Source: Methylobacterium terricola
GTDB taxonomy: Bacteria > Pseudomonadota > Alphaproteobacteria > Rhizobiales > Beijerinckiaceae
DNA: 64,000 nucleotides
Assembly (NCBI RefSeq): GCF_006151805.1
Contig: NZ_VDDA01000011.1
Span: forward strand, 124,001 to 188,000
Direction of reading: 5' to 3'
Below are positions 62,098-64,000 of the stretch, piece by piece. The position numbers and the translations under genes are program-made. A model generated the notes under the pieces. That model was not told the DNA's origin. It made no database searches and saw only the letters and a program-made list of their open reading frames with translations. Every line of letters begins with the position of its first letter. The stretch's first letter is position 1.

Positions 62098-64000
62098 ATG
62101 CGTTTTGCCCATTTCTTCGTCGACCGGCCGATCTTCGCCTCGGTGACCTCCATCGTCATCCTGATCATCGGCTACGTCTCGTACATCTCGCTGCCCGTCT
62201 CGCAGTACCCCGAGATCGTGCCGCCGACCGTGGTGGTGCGCGCCTCCTATCCGGGCGCCAACGCCGAGACCGTGGCGGCCACCATCGCGACGCCGATCGA
62301 GCAGGAGATCAACGGCGTCGACAACATGCTGTACATGTCGTCGCTGTCGACCAACGACGGCAACATGCAGCTGACCGTCACCTTCGCGCTCGGCACCAAC
62401 CTCGACATCGCCAACGTGCTGGTCCAGAACCGGCTCTCGGTCGCCCAGCCGCGCCTGCCCGGCGACGTGCGCAACCTCGGCGTCACGGTCCGCAAGTCGT
62501 CGCCCGACCTGATGATGGTCGTGCACGTGCTGTCGCCCGACGGCACCTTCGACCAGAACTACCTCGCGAACTACATCTACCTGCGCCTGCGCGACCCGCT
62601 GCTGCGCCTCAATGGCGTCGGCGACATCACGGTGTTCGGCGGCTCGGAATACGCGCTGCGGCTGTGGCTCGACCCGAACAAGCTCGCCTCCTACCAGCTC
62701 TCGACCACCGACGTGATCAACGCGCTGCAGGAGCAGAACGTCCAGGTGGCGTCCGGTGCGCTCGGCGCGCCGCCGGCCCCGGCGAGCCAGGCGTTCCAGC
62801 TCACCGTGCAGACGCAAGGGCGGTTCCAGGATCCGAGCGAGTTCCGCAAGGTGATCGTCAAGGCGTCCGACGGGCGCCTGGTGCGGGTCTCCGACATCGC
62901 CCGGGTCGAGCTCGGCCAGAAGGACTACACGACGAAGTCGTTCCTCAACGGCCAGCCGGCGATCGGCATCGGCGTGTTCCAGCGGCCCGGCACCAACGCC
63001 CTCCAGGCGGCGGAGCAGGTCCAGGCGCTGATGAAGACCCTGTCGAAGGACTTCCCGCCCGGCCTCGAGTTCAAGATCGCCTACAACCCGACCGAGTTCA
63101 TTGCCGAATCGGTGCACGAGGTCTACAAGACGCTGGGCGAGGCGGTGGTCCTCGTCGTGGTGGTGATCCTGGTCTTCCTGCAGAGCTGGCGCACCGCGAT
63201 CATCCCGATCATCGCGATCCCGGTCTCGCTGATCGGCACCTTCGCGGTGATGGCGCTGCTCGGCTTCTCGCTCAACAACCTGACCCTGTTCGGCCTCGTC
63301 CTCGCCATCGGCATCGTCGTCGACGACGCGATCGTCGTGGTGGAGAACGTCGAGCGCAACATGGCCGAGGGGCTCTCGCCCGGCGAGGCGGCCCACAAGA
63401 CCATGGACGAGGTCGGCGGCGCGGTGGTCGCCATCGCCCTGGTGCTGTCGGCGGTGTTCATCCCGACCGCCTTCATCCCGGGCATCTCGGGCCAGTTCTA
63501 CCGGCAGTTCGCGCTGACGATCGCAGCCTCGACCATCATCTCGATGTTCAACTCGCTGACGCTGTCGCCGGCGCTGTGCAAGCTGCTGCTGAAGCCCCAT
63601 TCCGAGCACCACCGGCCGCGCTTCTTCCTCGCCCGGTTCGGGTCGTGGGCGGCCAACACCTTCAACCGCGCCTTCGACGCGACGGCGAACGCCTATGCGG
63701 CGACGATCCGCTTCCTCACCGGGCGGCTGGTGCCGCTGCTGGCGATGCTGCTGCTCTATGCCGGCGTGATCTACGGCGTGCTGCACCTCGTGCGCACCAC
63801 GCCGACGGGCTTCATCCCGCTCCAGGACCAGGGCTACCTCCTCGTCGTGGTGCAGTTGCCGCCGGGCTCGTCGCTCGAGCGCACGACCGCCGTGGTGCAG
63901 GAGGTGTCGCGCCGCTCCCTCGACATCGACGGCATCGGCAACACCGTCGTCATCGCCGGCTTCGACGGCGCCACCTTCACCAACACCACCAACGGCGCGG
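62098..64000 (+). CDS. RND multidrug efflux pump, HAE1 family (truncated by the window end)
   Basis: The frame is open to the end of the window and gives 634 residues of an AcrB/MexF-type transporter. It starts FFVDRPIFASV, has PGANAETVAATIATPIEQEINGVDNMLYMSS and the porter domain, then transmembrane helices with VVDDAIVVVENVERNM, the proton-relay Asp pair of TM4, and AFIPTAFIPG-like sequence. It is 96 bases after the adaptor gene, in one operon. The remaining about 400 residues lie outside. Confidence 0.95.
   Translation, partial: MRFAHFFVDRPIFASVTSIVILIIGYVSYISLPVSQYPEIVPPTVVVRASYPGANAETVAATIATPIEQEINGVDNMLYMSSLSTNDGNMQLTVTFALGTNLDIANVLVQNRLSVAQPRLPGDVRNLGVTVRKSSPDLMMVVHVLSPDGTFDQNYLANYIYLRLRDPLLRLNGVGDITVFGGSEYALRLWLDPNKLASYQLSTTDVINALQEQNVQVASGALGAPPAPASQAFQLTVQTQGRFQDPSEFRKVIVKASDGRLVRVSDIARVELGQKDYTTKSFLNGQPAIGIGVFQRPGTNALQAAEQVQALMKTLSKDFPPGLEFKIAYNPTEFIAESVHEVYKTLGEAVVLVVVVILVFLQSWRTAIIPIIAIPVSLIGTFAVMALLGFSLNNLTLFGLVLAIGIVVDDAIVVVENVERNMAEGLSPGEAAHKTMDEVGGAVVAIALVLSAVFIPTAFIPGISGQFYRQFALTIAASTIISMFNSLTLSPALCKLLLKPHSEHHRPRFFLARFGSWAANTFNRAFDATANAYAATIRFLTGRLVPLLAMLLLYAGVIYGVLHLVRTTPTGFIPLQDQGYLLVVVQLPPGSSLERTTAVVQEVSRRSLDIDGIGNTVVIAGFDGATFTNTTNGA

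Noticed and set aside
60877..63786. 969-residue minus-strand frame opposite the efflux genes
   Set aside because: His/Asp/Arg-rich antisense shadow of the adaptor and RND genes.

Overview
The window looks like a chromosome segment of a GC-rich methylotrophic alphaproteobacterium, most likely Methylobacterium or a close relative. The evidence is a MeaB-type GTPase gene, a fused allantoinase/OHCU decarboxylase, many small secreted proteins and very GC-rich, strongly biased codon use in the flanks. Genus is an inference; no 16S or other phylogenetic marker is present.

Layout. Bases 1-15188 and 56392-64000 are host chromosome. The left flank carries a hotdog thioesterase, UvrD/PcrA helicase, PhoH-like ATPase, an SDR-like oxidoreductase with a SOUL haem protein, a DUF900-type serine hydrolase, meaB, a tight minus-strand operon (enoyl-CoA hydratase, threonine-dehydratase-like enzyme, prolyl-tRNA editing domain), a PAP2 phosphatase with a 2'-5' RNA ligase-like protein, and an AlgX/AlgJ-like protein. 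The right flank carries a PuuE-UraD fusion, a glycosyltransferase, a rhodanese and the start of an RND efflux operon that runs off the window.

Between them lies a complete-looking 41 kb prophage (about 15189-56391), less GC-rich than the flanks. It is inserted in a glutathionyl-hydroquinone reductase gene and splits it into an N-terminal piece (14640-15188) and a C-terminal piece (56392-56829). A large serine integrase sits just inside the right end; a small HTH protein, the likely recombination directionality factor, sits just inside the left end. Both junctions share GTCTAC, and joining the phage ends rebuilds a nearly palindromic attP.

Right to left on the minus strand the phage carries: integrase; a regulatory/replication region with an orphan adenine methyltransferase, a putative replication protein, repeat arrays and small early genes; RuvC-like resolvase and a small-terminase-like gene; a noncoding block of about 0.8 kb with a DnaA box; HNH endonuclease and tiny genes; large terminase, portal, scaffold, major capsid protein, head-tail adaptor, tail fibre genes, endolysin/holin lysis cassette, nozzle-like and domain-rich tail proteins, and finally ejection-type proteins with muralytic domains. 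No tape measure or sheath gene is seen, so a temperate podovirus is the best reading.

The most unusual observation is a short element, TAAATA, placed 3-5 bases before the start codon of at least 14 phage genes (plus one TAAATT copy). It marks the first gene after terminators, whereas genes inside operons mostly have normal Shine-Dalgarno sequences or stop/start overlaps. This suggests a phage-specific promoter giving leaderless (or nearly leaderless) mRNAs, or a new translational element. Other candidates are a repeated stem-loop directly after stop codons, six TTGACAG iterons with a 9-base period, a 95-base hairpin built from direct repeats, plus-strand terminators without known plus-strand genes, and a family of small proteins that share a roughly 40-residue domain.
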